From contig CAKZPV010000024.1 of the NCBI GenBank assembly GCA_937139405.1, positions 1 to 61,116 on the forward strand: a stretch of 61,116 bases of DNA, read 5' to 3'. Source of the DNA: an uncultured Nitrospirota bacterium (GTDB lineage Bacteria; Nitrospirota; Nitrospiria; Nitrospirales; UBA8639). Below the pieces are notes generated by a model. It was not told where the DNA came from and searched no databases. It saw only the letters and a program-made list of their open reading frames with translations. Shown piece after piece: positions 9,020 to 17,705 of the stretch. The position numbers were made by a program, and so were the translations under genes. Position 1 is the first letter of the stretch; each line of letters opens with the position of its first letter.

Positions 9020-9934
9020 CTAGGATAATGCTTCAAAATGTGTGAGTTGTTTAAATGAGTGATACCGGGAATCAATTTCTTCCCTCGTCAACCGTTTCAT
9101 GCGATCAAGACTGAATTCTTCGACGTTGAATGAAGCCATGACGCTGCCAAAAATGATGGCTTGCCGCAAGCCCGATTCGGAATAATTGCCAGATGCGGAG
9201 AGGTAGCCCATAAATCCTCCGGCAAAGGTATCGCCAGCTCCTGTAGGATCTTTCACCGTTTCTAAGGGAAAAGCTGGCGCTCCGAAAATTCCGTCTTGAT
9301 GAAACATCAAGACGCCATATTCACCCCGTTTAATGATCAAGGTCTTCGGGCCTCGAGATAATATCTTTTTAGCCACTTGTACGAGATTGGCATCTTCACC
9401 CAATGCTCTGGCTTCTCCATCGTTAATGACGAGGACATCGATAAATTCCAATACCTTCCATAAAGCATCTCGTTTGCTGTCAATCCAAAAGTTCATCGTG
9501 TCACAAGCCACAATTGAAGGCCGCCTGACTTTATTCAGTACATCAAGCTGTAATTCTGGATCGATATTCCCTAGAAATAATGCTGATGGCGTGGTGTAGT
9601 GATCGGGGATTTTCGGACGAAAGGTTTCTAAGACATTCAGATGAGTTTCCAGGGTTTGGGCTTCGTTCAGATGATGAGAATATTCTCCTCGCCAACGAAA
9701 TGTTTTCCCGGACCGATGTTCCAGCCCATCTAAATTAATTTGACGACTTTTCAAGAATTCAAGATGTTCTTGTGGAAAATCTTCTCCCACAACTGCAATC
9801 AAATTGACGTCAGTGAAGAAACTCGCTGACGTGGAAAAATAAGTGGCCGAGCCTCCCAAGACATTGGAGGCTTCACCGAATGGTGTTTTTACGGAATCAA
9901 AGGCTACGGAACCGACGACTAATAACTTTCCCAT
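9020..9934 (-). CDS. PfkB-family sugar/nucleoside kinase
   Basis: This ribokinase-fold kinase has 304 residues. The glycine-rich N-terminal signature is GGSATYFS near residue 28. The C-terminal PfkB signature DPTGAGDTFAGG is at 229-240, where D235 is the expected catalytic base. The substrate is not identifiable by eye. The neighbouring methylthioadenosine phosphorylase, whose stop is 5 bases upstream, suggests a nucleoside or a sugar released from purine salvage; this is inference. A frame runs up to 10066, but it would overlap mtnP by about 130 bases, and the ATG at 9934 opens directly into the first beta strand (MGKLLVVGS). Confidence 0.85.
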   Translation of the reverse strand: MGKLLVVGSVAFDSVKTPFGEASNVLGGSATYFSTSASFFTDVNLIAVVGEDFPQEHLEFLKSRQINLDGLEHRSGKTFRWRGEYSHHLNEAQTLETHLNVLETFRPKIPDHYTTPSALFLGNIDPELQLDVLNKVRRPSIVACDTMNFWIDSKRDALWKVLEFIDVLVINDGEARALGEDANLVQVAKKILSRGPKTLIIKRGEYGVLMFHQDGIFGAPAFPLETVKDPTGAGDTFAGGFMGYLSASGNYSESGLRQAIIFGSVMASFNVEEFSLDRMKRLTREEIDSRYHSFKQLTHFEALS

Positions 9935-9939
9935 AATGT

Positions 9940-10854
9940 TTACCTTTTCTTGGTTTGACGAGTGGTCGATAATTGGCGCTGTAAGAGAACTTGGTAATGT
10001 TTCTTGGTTGCTGGGCTGACCCGAGTTAAGGGCGTAATCACGGCATGTTCTAGTGCCGTCTGACATGTACAGGGTCCGAGATGTTTTGCCATGTTCAACG
10101 CATGACGCAGTACCTGCTTTGCCGTTTCGACGTTTTTGTGCATGATTGTCAAAATGGCGCCGACTGACACGGCTTCTTCCGTTTCATGCCAACAATCATA
10201 ATCTGTCACTAAAGCCAAAGTGGCATAACACAGTTCGGCCTCACGTGCGAGTTTGGCTTCAGTGATATTGGTCATCCCAATCACATCGACCCCCCATTTT
10301 CGATAGAGCAGGGACTCTGCCCGTGTGGAAAATTGCGGTCCTTCAATGCAGAGATATGTCCCAGGGCGATGGACTTTGACTGACACTTTCCGGCTTGATT
10401 TCCACAAGATTGAGGAGAGGGTGCTGCAAATGGGATCAGCAAAGGCCACATGAGCCACAATACCTTGATCAAAAAACGTCGCGAGACGTTGTGTGGTCCT
10501 ATCAATGAATTGATCGGGTAAGACAAAATCACCAGGTCGTATATTCTTCTTCATGCTTCCGACAGCACTGACAGAAAATACACGGGAAACCCCAAGGGAT
10601 TTCAGAGCATGGATATTGGCGCGATAATTAATGCTTGATGGGGGTATTTGGTGCCCTCGTCCATGGCGCGCCAAAAACGCGATGTGTATTCCTTCAAAAA
10701 ATCCCAGCATGATGGAATCTGAGGGTTTACCAAATGGAGTGGCGACCTTGATTTCCTTGATGTTGGTTAGGCCCTCCATATGATAGAGGCCACTTCCGCC
10801 AATGATGGCGACTTCAGCTTTGGGTTTGCGGACGTTGGTCGTGCGTGCGGACAT
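9940..10854 (-). CDS. mtnP: S-methyl-5'-thioadenosine phosphorylase
   Basis: This 304-residue phosphorylase is of the purine nucleoside phosphorylase class. It cleaves methylthioadenosine with phosphate to adenine and 5-methylthioribose 1-phosphate, recycling the by-product of polyamine synthesis. Features include GGSGLY near the N-terminus, a phosphate-binding RHGRGH segment, NYRANIHALK, SAVGSMKKNIRPGDFVLPDQ and IGMTNITEAKLAREAELCY. Family members are usually about 280-300 residues; the last 20 residues are a basic tail. It lies between miaA and the PfkB kinase in the same direction, with short gaps. A 5'-methylthioinosine or purine nucleoside phosphorylase remains possible. Confidence 0.88.
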   Translation of the reverse strand: MSARTTNVRKPKAEVAIIGGSGLYHMEGLTNIKEIKVATPFGKPSDSIMLGFFEGIHIAFLARHGRGHQIPPSSINYRANIHALKSLGVSRVFSVSAVGSMKKNIRPGDFVLPDQFIDRTTQRLATFFDQGIVAHVAFADPICSTLSSILWKSSRKVSVKVHRPGTYLCIEGPQFSTRAESLLYRKWGVDVIGMTNITEAKLAREAELCYATLALVTDYDCWHETEEAVSVGAILTIMHKNVETAKQVLRHALNMAKHLGPCTCQTALEHAVITPLTRVSPATKKHYQVLLQRQLSTTRQTKKR

Positions 10855-10887
10855 TCTGGCGCTTCCTTATCTTAAGGTATCAGGAAT

Positions 10888-11943
10888 TTATACTTGAGCG
10901 TTGTTTGCCTGGTCTGCTTCTTCAGAGACGTTTTTCCCTTGGTCTGCTTTAGTTCTGCCAGGCGTTGACTGGGATGTGCTGAATGCATTGAGAAAAACAT
11001 CAATCATTTTCAAAATCCGTTTTACAAGCTTTTCTTGGGGATCTGATTTTTCCACTGTGATCCATTGAATAGCGGGTTCTTTTCTAAACCACGTCATTTG
11101 CCGCTTGGCGAAGTGTCGGGTATCGCGTTTCAATAATCGTACGGCTTCTTCATAGGAATACTCCCCTGCGAGATATCCGGATATCTGTCGATAGCCTAAC
11201 CCTTTCATTGATCCAAGCTCTCTCGAATAGCCTTGCTGCATGAGCTGTTGAGTTTCTTGCACGAGACCTTTTTCGATTTCCCATTCCACTCGGGTTTCAA
11301 TGCGCTGGTAGAGGTCTTGGCGCTTCATGGACAAGCCAATCAGTAGGAAGGGGTGGGGTGCTTCTTGAAACTGATGCTCTTGCTGCACCGTTGAAAGAGG
11401 GATTCCAAGTGTGTGATACACTTCGAGTCCTCTGAGCACTTTGGGTTGATCGTTGGGATGCAAGCGGCGTGCAAGTTCTGGGTCCACTTGTTGTAATTTT
11501 TTATGCAAAAAAGGCCATCCTTGTTCTTGAGCCTCCTGCGTTAATGCCTGACGAATAGACCAATCGGCTGGCGGTCCTGGACATAATCCTCTTAGTAGAC
11601 CGCGGATGTAGAGGCCTGTTCCACCAACAACCAAGGGAAGAAGTCCTTGCCTGTGTAATCGAGCGATTTCCTGTAGCGCATGTCGACGAAAATCTCCGAC
11701 ATTGAAGGATTGGTCTGGGGCAATGAGATCGATTAACTGATGGGGAATGTCTTGGCGTTCTTGGATGGACGGTTTGTCAGTCCCAATGTCCATCCCTCGA
11801 TAGACTTGGCAGGAATCAGCAGTCAAAATCTCCGTCTGGAGATGTTTGGCAATTTCTATTCCGATTCGGCTTTTCCCAATAGCCGTTGGCCCAACAATGG
11901 CCACAAGAGGCTTGTGCGTCTGTATGAGATGTGACTGTTTCAT
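10888..11943 (-). CDS. miaA: tRNA dimethylallyltransferase
   Basis: This 351-residue enzyme transfers a dimethylallyl group to A37 of tRNAs that read codons starting with U. It has the P-loop GPTAIGKS at residues 18-25, then ADSCQVYRGMDIGTDKPS, GGTGLYIRGLLRG and the late MTWFRKE motif. All are hallmarks of MiaA. The C-terminal 40 residues are a polar extension beyond the usual 300-310. It follows mutL by 6 bases, the common mutL-miaA pairing, and precedes mtnP. Confidence 0.96.
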   Translation of the reverse strand: MKQSHLIQTHKPLVAIVGPTAIGKSRIGIEIAKHLQTEILTADSCQVYRGMDIGTDKPSIQERQDIPHQLIDLIAPDQSFNVGDFRRHALQEIARLHRQGLLPLVVGGTGLYIRGLLRGLCPGPPADWSIRQALTQEAQEQGWPFLHKKLQQVDPELARRLHPNDQPKVLRGLEVYHTLGIPLSTVQQEHQFQEAPHPFLLIGLSMKRQDLYQRIETRVEWEIEKGLVQETQQLMQQGYSRELGSMKGLGYRQISGYLAGEYSYEEAVRLLKRDTRHFAKRQMTWFRKEPAIQWITVEKSDPQEKLVKRILKMIDVFLNAFSTSQSTPGRTKADQGKNVSEEADQANNAQV

Positions 11944-11949
11944 CGGTCA

Positions 11950-13746
11950 TCAGGTCAATGGTTGCTTTTCTGAAGCTCGAGCAAACAGGGTATTCAATTC
12001 TTCTACTGAATGTCGAATTGCGACGCGCCTTCCATGTGGGCAGGTCATGGGAAATTTTTCTCGAGCCCAATCATGGAGCAATGTGGAGATTTCAGGCAGA
12101 GTCATGGTTCGCCCAGCTTGTACCGCACTTTGACAAGCCATTGTCGCAAGAATTGGCCTGATCAACGTGTCTAAAGAATCCGTGGTTTTCCATTCCGAAA
12201 GTTCTTCCAACAGTTCTAAAACCAAAGAGCTAATGGATGCTGCCCCTAAAACCGACGGGACGGATCGTACGATATACGATGTTGTTCCGAATCGGTCAAT
12301 CTCTATTCCAATTTGAGATAACACAGGCAACCATTCGTCAAGTAATGCTCCCTGGTGAGGAAGAAGCTCGATGGGTTCGGGAATGAGCAGAACTTGTTGC
12401 TTCATATCTTTCTTGGTCCAAGCCTGAAGCAGGCGTTCAAAAAGCACCCGCTCGTGGGCAGTGTGTTGATCAATAATATAAAGATCCTGATCGATGTGTC
12501 CTAAGAGATACGTATGATGAATTTGTCCAAGAGGGACAACTTGGAATTCTTGGTTTTGGATTATATAGGCGGATGATGGTTCCTGGGCAAAGAGAGATAA
12601 ATGATTGGTCTTGCCGCGTTTGATGTCAGGAGAAAATGGCATGGCCGATACAGGAGAAACTGCCAAGGTTTGTGCTTTAGGTTTGGCTTGTAGAGTTGAA
12701 CCGACTTCGAGATTTGTCCCCTGTGTATTCATGCCAAATGATGTGGTTGTCGCAAAGGTTTGTTTGACCGCATGAAATATTCCTGAGTGTAGTACTTCTG
12801 GATGTGAAAAACGCATTTCGCGCTTTGTGGGGTGCACATTGATATCGAGTGTTTGAGGGTTCAGTTGAATACAGACAATAAACTGAGGATGTTTTCCCTT
12901 TGGAAGAAATGACTTGTACCCTTCATAGATGGCGTGGGTAATGGTCGCATTTTTAATTGGGCGACCGTTGACGAATATTTCCTGAGGTGTTCGAGACGTT
13001 TTCGCATGATGTGGGCTGACCGCGAATCCCGTGAGCTGGAAGAGATCGGCCGTTTGCGTCAGAGGGAGAAAACGATCAAGGAAGGTTGGTCCATACATTT
13101 GGACTAAACGATCTTGAAATGTTGAGACAGCCGGGTAATCCAAAATTTTATGGTTATGATGGAACAGTCGAAAATGAATATGGGGACTGATGGTTGCGGC
13201 TTGTTGAACAGAATAAGAGATTTTAGAAAATTCTGTGGCAACAGTTTTTAAAAACTTGAGTCGTCCAGGAGTATTAAAAAAAAGATCTTGAACTTCCACT
13301 TGCGTGCCAGGTGAGCTTGCGTAATCTTGTGTGTTCCAGGTGGTGCCACCCTCCGAAGATGTTTCAGTTCCGATGGGCGACTCGGATGGAACAGTCCTCA
13401 GGCTCAATCGAGAAACTGAGGCGATGCTGGGTAGAGCTTCTCCTCGAAATCCTAAAGTCGTTAAGCTGAAGAGGTCGTGTTCTTCATGAAGTTTGCTCGT
13501 CGCAAATCGTTGGCAAGCCAGTTGGGCATCGTCCCGATTCATCCCTATTCCGTTATCAGTAATGCGGATAAGACGTCGACCCCCTTCCTCGATTTCAATG
13601 GTGATGAGTGAGCTGTTTGCGTCTAGGCTGTTGTCGATCAATTCTTTGACGACAGAAGCCGGGCGTTCGACGACTTCACCCGCTGCAATTCGACATGATA
13701 CATCATCTGGAAGAACATGAATTTTTCCCGTCACAAAGGGAGACAT
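11950..13746 (-). CDS. mutL: DNA mismatch repair protein MutL
   Basis: This 598-residue protein couples MutS mismatch recognition to strand incision. The N-terminal GHKL ATPase shows ELIDNSLDAN, DNGIGM and GFRGEALPSI. The C-terminal domain carries DQHTAHERVLFE, a match to the DQHA(x)2E(x)4E endonuclease motif with A replaced by T. It also has ACQSAVQAG and CPHGRR near the end. MutL is therefore probably a nicking MutL, as in bacteria lacking MutH. It lies downstream of cpoB and upstream of miaA in one direction. Confidence 0.96.
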   Translation of the reverse strand: MSPFVTGKIHVLPDDVSCRIAAGEVVERPASVVKELIDNSLDANSSLITIEIEEGGRRLIRITDNGIGMNRDDAQLACQRFATSKLHEEHDLFSLTTLGFRGEALPSIASVSRLSLRTVPSESPIGTETSSEGGTTWNTQDYASSPGTQVEVQDLFFNTPGRLKFLKTVATEFSKISYSVQQAATISPHIHFRLFHHNHKILDYPAVSTFQDRLVQMYGPTFLDRFLPLTQTADLFQLTGFAVSPHHAKTSRTPQEIFVNGRPIKNATITHAIYEGYKSFLPKGKHPQFIVCIQLNPQTLDINVHPTKREMRFSHPEVLHSGIFHAVKQTFATTTSFGMNTQGTNLEVGSTLQAKPKAQTLAVSPVSAMPFSPDIKRGKTNHLSLFAQEPSSAYIIQNQEFQVVPLGQIHHTYLLGHIDQDLYIIDQHTAHERVLFERLLQAWTKKDMKQQVLLIPEPIELLPHQGALLDEWLPVLSQIGIEIDRFGTTSYIVRSVPSVLGAASISSLVLELLEELSEWKTTDSLDTLIRPILATMACQSAVQAGRTMTLPEISTLLHDWAREKFPMTCPHGRRVAIRHSVEELNTLFARASEKQPLT

Positions 13747-13808
13747 GAAATGGCTTCAGAATGAAAGTGGTAGGATGGGCAAACAGCGTGCGGGCAACGA
13801 GACAACAA

Positions 13809-14741
13809 TCAAGACAGGCCGGCTTTTTTTAATTGGTCCTTTGCGTGAGTGGCGTCAGGCGAATTTGGGTAATCTTGAATGACTTTGTTCCAGAGTTCCT
13901 GGGCCTTGGATCGTTGGTCGGTTTCAATCATGATCTGGCCGAGCTTGTACAACGCTTGGCTGCGATATTTCGTGTTGGGATACTTCTTCACCAATTGTTG
14001 AAGGGCTTGCTGTGCTGGATCGTAATGTTTTTGCACATACAGTGATTGCCCGAGGTAGTAAAAGGCCTGGGGTGTTAAGGCTGTCGAAGGATAATGTTTG
14101 ACAAAACGCTGGAATTCGTTAGAGGCCCTGTCATAGTTGCCATTGAGGAAGACCTTGTAGGCTGAGCGAAATGCGGAGGCTTCATTTTCCACTCCTGAAT
14201 CCTTAGGGGCGGATTGGGTTTGAGTGGCTGGAGTCGATTTTTTTTCCTGTTGATTTGGAGCAGAAGTTGACGGTCCGGGCGTTTTGACTTGGGAGGCTCC
14301 GGAACGTGGCCGATGGACCATATTGTCGATGCGTGCTTCTATGGCTTTAACCCGAATCGATAAATCTTGATCTCGTCGTTTTGTGGATGATCTCGTTAAT
14401 TCAATCTGTTCTCTTAACATGGCACTTGTTCGTTCAAGCTTTTCTAGCAAATGGCGGGTGTCTAAATTGGCCTCTTCTTCAGTTTTGATGAGTTCTCCAA
14501 CCAAAAAATCGTGTTCATCAAGTTGAGATTCGATAGCCGATAGCCGATCACGAGTTTGTTTTTCTTGTTTCTGCCCAGCTTCTTGTTGCAGCGTGAGGGT
14601 TTGAACCTGTTTTTGCAAATCAGTCAGATTGGGTTCGGTCGCGCATCCTCCCAATATGATGGGGGTCAGTAAGGCAGATATCGTAAGAAGTTGGCGAATC
14701 ATGGTTCTATTGGGTTGTTTGAACAGTCTCTGATATTTCAT
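13809..14741 (-). CDS. cpoB: Tol-Pal system protein CpoB/YbgF-like lipoprotein
   Basis: This 310-residue exported protein has a signal sequence ending in a lipobox (ILGGC), so the mature protein should be lipidated; CpoB of enterics is usually soluble. A coiled coil fills about residues 40-120. A proline/serine linker follows, and three TPR repeats in the last 120 residues include YYLGQSLYVQKHYDPAQQALQQ. CpoB coordinates Tol-Pal with peptidoglycan synthesis at division. The start is uncertain: the ATG at 14741 or one 13 codons later at 14702, and neither has a clear ribosome binding site. It sits two genes after pal. Confidence 0.85.
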   Translation of the reverse strand: MKYQRLFKQPNRTMIRQLLTISALLTPIILGGCATEPNLTDLQKQVQTLTLQQEAGQKQEKQTRDRLSAIESQLDEHDFLVGELIKTEEEANLDTRHLLEKLERTSAMLREQIELTRSSTKRRDQDLSIRVKAIEARIDNMVHRPRSGASQVKTPGPSTSAPNQQEKKSTPATQTQSAPKDSGVENEASAFRSAYKVFLNGNYDRASNEFQRFVKHYPSTALTPQAFYYLGQSLYVQKHYDPAQQALQQLVKKYPNTKYRSQALYKLGQIMIETDQRSKAQELWNKVIQDYPNSPDATHAKDQLKKAGLS

Positions 14742-14822
14742 TCTACCAAGCGATGCCTTTTTAGAAAAGGCCTATTTGACGGGAAATTGTCTTTCCATGG
14801 AAACCCTTTAAGCTAAAAGCGG

Positions 14823-16610
14823 TCATTTTTTAGGCTTTTGTAGGCGATTAACGCGTTTGGCCAACTGGCCCAGGCGGTCTTCGTGCTCATCTACCCGTTC
14901 TCCTAATTTCGTTCCGATCGTGGTGATCACTTCCTGAAGTTTATTCATGGTTTCAGTCAAATCATTCAGGTGCTGAACATTGGTTTGCGAGATTTTAGCG
15001 TTTTCTGGTACGCGTTCAAAAGCTGTCACGGCACGGTTGAGTTTTTGCTCTTGATTGGTAATGCGTGTATTTAATTTTGCGCTAACATTTTCAAGAGCTT
15101 GTGCAACTGATTTGATTCCATTATTCACATCATGGAGATGCGTTGTTGTGGTCTGTGCGTCAGAGTCAAGTTTCCCAACAAGTTCCGATTGATGGATTTC
15201 CAGGCTCTGCATACGCTTGTTCATCTGCTCAACATTTTGACGGAGCTGATCTGATACTTGGCTGGCTGTTTGCATTTGCTGAATCTGTCCCTGTGTTTCA
15301 CTCTTTAATTGCTGAAATTCTTGTATCGCTTGATCCAGTCTTGCCATCGTCTGCTCTTGTTGGGCGAGTCGTTGTGACAGTGATTGTGTTGTTTGCTCAA
15401 GACTCTGAGAAAGAGAGGTAAGGCTTGAGTTGACCTTTGTTAAATGGCTTGATGTCTTTTGAGTATTGGATCGGAGTTGTTCTGCCAATGTACCTTGGTG
15501 AGTTTCCACAGTGTTCATCCGTTCCGATAGCTGTCCGGCTTGTTGGAGGATCTCATCCCCACGTTTTCCTAGCAGACTTCCCATGACATCTTGTGCTTCG
15601 CGAAGCTTGACGACTGATTGAGAGAGTTCCTGGACTTGTGTGGCATCAGCTTGGACATGGATCCCCAATGCCTCCAAGTCTGATTGTAGGGCATCAATTC
15701 GTTCAAGCGTAGGACGTTGCCGTGCATCTATATCACTGGCGAATTGATTCATGGATGTTTTCACGTCTTGTTCCAGGAAAGTTCGTAGTGCTTGGGTATC
15801 GGTGGTCAGTTTGTCCTGAAGATTGTTGACTTGTTGTTGAAGTTGGGTCAGTTGATCAGCATGTTGTTCGGTTTGGGTTCCTAATACGGTCCCAGATTGT
15901 TCTAAGGCCTGCTTGACCTGAGTCAGTGATTGTTCAAGGTTGTTTGATTGGTTTTGAACGGTACTCAGCTCTTGGGCTTGAGTTGCCGTATTAGTTTGCA
16001 GGCTAGTGATGTTGGTTCGAGCCTGAGCGATATCCTTGCCTAGACTGCCGAGCGTTTCTTTGTATTGGGCAAAGGCTGTCTGAAATTCTGTCATTTTTTC
16101 GGTGAGGGCTTGGTTCTTTTCGTCAATTTGTTGGGCTAGGGCATCCGCTTGTGCTTGAGTAAGCTGGAATCGTTCCCCCTGCGATTGAACGGTTGTCTGA
16201 AGACTGAGAATGTCTCCGTCAATTTTTTCCGTCTGACGGGTAAAGTCTTCTCGAAGATCAGAAATATTTTTTTCCGTCACTTCGTTTTGCCCATATATGC
16301 TGGTTAAATCCTGTTCACGTAAAAGTTTAATTTGTTGGTTTAATGGAGCCAGGTCACTTCGCATCTTATTCATGTCAGCTTTTTGAACAGCAATCAGATT
16401 TTGGGATTCCGCAATTGCCGAACGTGCCTCTTCAACTTGCTGTCCCAGTGCGATTTTCTCGGACTTGAGTTGCCCAATCTGTTGTTCCAGGTCTTTTTGT
16501 ATTCTGGCAACATCGGCTTGTTGTGCAACGCAGCCTATTTGGAATCCTCCGAATAGTCCGATCAAAATCATCCCCTTGAAAACTGACTTAGCGCATTCTT
16601 CAGGTGTCAC
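14823..16610 (-). CDS. Long coiled-coil lipoprotein in the Tol-Pal operon
   Basis: This is a 595-residue protein with a lipobox-like signal (GLFGGFQIGC-V). Almost all of the rest is predicted coiled coil: continuous glutamine- and leucine-rich heptads with no globular domain. The end is basic (RVNRLQKPKK). The GTG at 16610 has GGAGG about 12 bases upstream; an ATG 13 codons later is the alternative. It lies between pal and cpoB in the same direction, so it probably works with the Tol-Pal envelope complex, perhaps as a long periplasmic spacer. No named family is recognised. Confidence 0.75.
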   Translation of the reverse strand: MTPEECAKSVFKGMILIGLFGGFQIGCVAQQADVARIQKDLEQQIGQLKSEKIALGQQVEEARSAIAESQNLIAVQKADMNKMRSDLAPLNQQIKLLREQDLTSIYGQNEVTEKNISDLREDFTRQTEKIDGDILSLQTTVQSQGERFQLTQAQADALAQQIDEKNQALTEKMTEFQTAFAQYKETLGSLGKDIAQARTNITSLQTNTATQAQELSTVQNQSNNLEQSLTQVKQALEQSGTVLGTQTEQHADQLTQLQQQVNNLQDKLTTDTQALRTFLEQDVKTSMNQFASDIDARQRPTLERIDALQSDLEALGIHVQADATQVQELSQSVVKLREAQDVMGSLLGKRGDEILQQAGQLSERMNTVETHQGTLAEQLRSNTQKTSSHLTKVNSSLTSLSQSLEQTTQSLSQRLAQQEQTMARLDQAIQEFQQLKSETQGQIQQMQTASQVSDQLRQNVEQMNKRMQSLEIHQSELVGKLDSDAQTTTTHLHDVNNGIKSVAQALENVSAKLNTRITNQEQKLNRAVTAFERVPENAKISQTNVQHLNDLTETMNKLQEVITTIGTKLGERVDEHEDRLGQLAKRVNRLQKPKK

Positions 16611-16660
16611 TGTGTATTCAATCCTCCATGACTGATGGTGTTGAAGTCATTTGTCAAAGT

Positions 16661-17662
16661 CTACCGATTCGGGATAAGAAGGTGCCCTCGTCGGTTGAGT
16701 TGGTGGCAGACTTCTGTGGCATCTTGGCAGAATGGTTTGTCTTTCCCGTAGGAAATGACCGCAAGGCGGGAAGCCGTTACACCTGATTGTGAGAGATAAT
16801 CGTGCACCGCAACGGCCCGCTTTTTGGCCAAGACCATGTTGTATGCTTGAGTACCACGCTGATCGGCATGTCCCTCAATGATAAGATTCGAGGATGGATT
16901 TTGTTCGAACCACCCAAGAACACGTTGAAGCGATTGTTTCCCTTCTTGCGTAATCGTCCAGCTATCAAACTGAAAAAACACATCTTCCAGGCCTGCAGCA
17001 GCAGCTGAAAGTTCTTCTTGTTTAAGTCGATTCATTCGTTCTTGAAGGCCATCAGAAGGTTCAGCCTTTGCAATTTGGAATGTGTCAGGAATTGGCTCAA
17101 TGTCTTCTCCAGAAAGGGCATCAGCGAATCCGACTGAAGAATCCTTAGGAAGAGAGAGAGTACTTTGTGAATCGGATTCTCCAGCATTGCTTACAGTAGA
17201 CCTGCTCAATGGATTGTCTTTAGAGGAGCTGGATTGTGTGGAAAAATCTTGACCGTCGACTAAGGGATCGAAAGAACTTTCATGATCTGAAAGCCCGTTT
17301 CCCAAGCCTGAGTTTTGATTGCCGAAGGAGGAAGAGTCTGGAGAGACAACTTGTTTTGAAAGGTCCGTAGATTCATGAGCCATATTGATGGGTTCGTTGC
17401 CCATGTCAAGTTCTATTGGTTCTCCAGAAACGTTGCCATCATCAGAGAGCTGTGATGACAGATCCGATTCATTGACCAAGGCTTTGCTAAGACCAGCTGT
17501 TTGCGTTCCTGAAGTTTCATCCAATGGTTCCAGTGCTATTTCGTCGCCGGGGGCTCCAGAAGCTGTGGAGACATGAATTCGTTTTTCCCCGCACCCTGCA
17601 AGACTCATAAGCGTGAGGCTCAGTACTCCGAGTAGTGAAATGAGACGAAGGTCTGTGTACAT
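16661..17662 (-). CDS. pal: Peptidoglycan-associated lipoprotein Pal
   Basis: This 333-residue outer-membrane lipoprotein has a signal peptide ending in LAGC. A long serine-, aspartate- and asparagine-rich linker covers about residues 30-215, and a C-terminal OmpA-like domain follows. That domain shows VFFQFDSW, IIEGHADQRGT and LNRRGHLL, the diaminopimelate-binding surface of Pal. It anchors the outer membrane to peptidoglycan and binds TolB. The linker makes it about twice the length of enteric Pal (about 170). The ATG at 17662 has AAGGAG upstream; an extended frame to 17752 would overlap tolB. Confidence 0.92.
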   Translation of the reverse strand: MYTDLRLISLLGVLSLTLMSLAGCGEKRIHVSTASGAPGDEIALEPLDETSGTQTAGLSKALVNESDLSSQLSDDGNVSGEPIELDMGNEPINMAHESTDLSKQVVSPDSSSFGNQNSGLGNGLSDHESSFDPLVDGQDFSTQSSSSKDNPLSRSTVSNAGESDSQSTLSLPKDSSVGFADALSGEDIEPIPDTFQIAKAEPSDGLQERMNRLKQEELSAAAAGLEDVFFQFDSWTITQEGKQSLQRVLGWFEQNPSSNLIIEGHADQRGTQAYNMVLAKKRAVAVHDYLSQSGVTASRLAVISYGKDKPFCQDATEVCHQLNRRGHLLIPNR

Positions 17663-17705
17663 ACGGCGACTCCTTTGCTGAAATATCACAGGTATTTCCG
17701 TTAAA

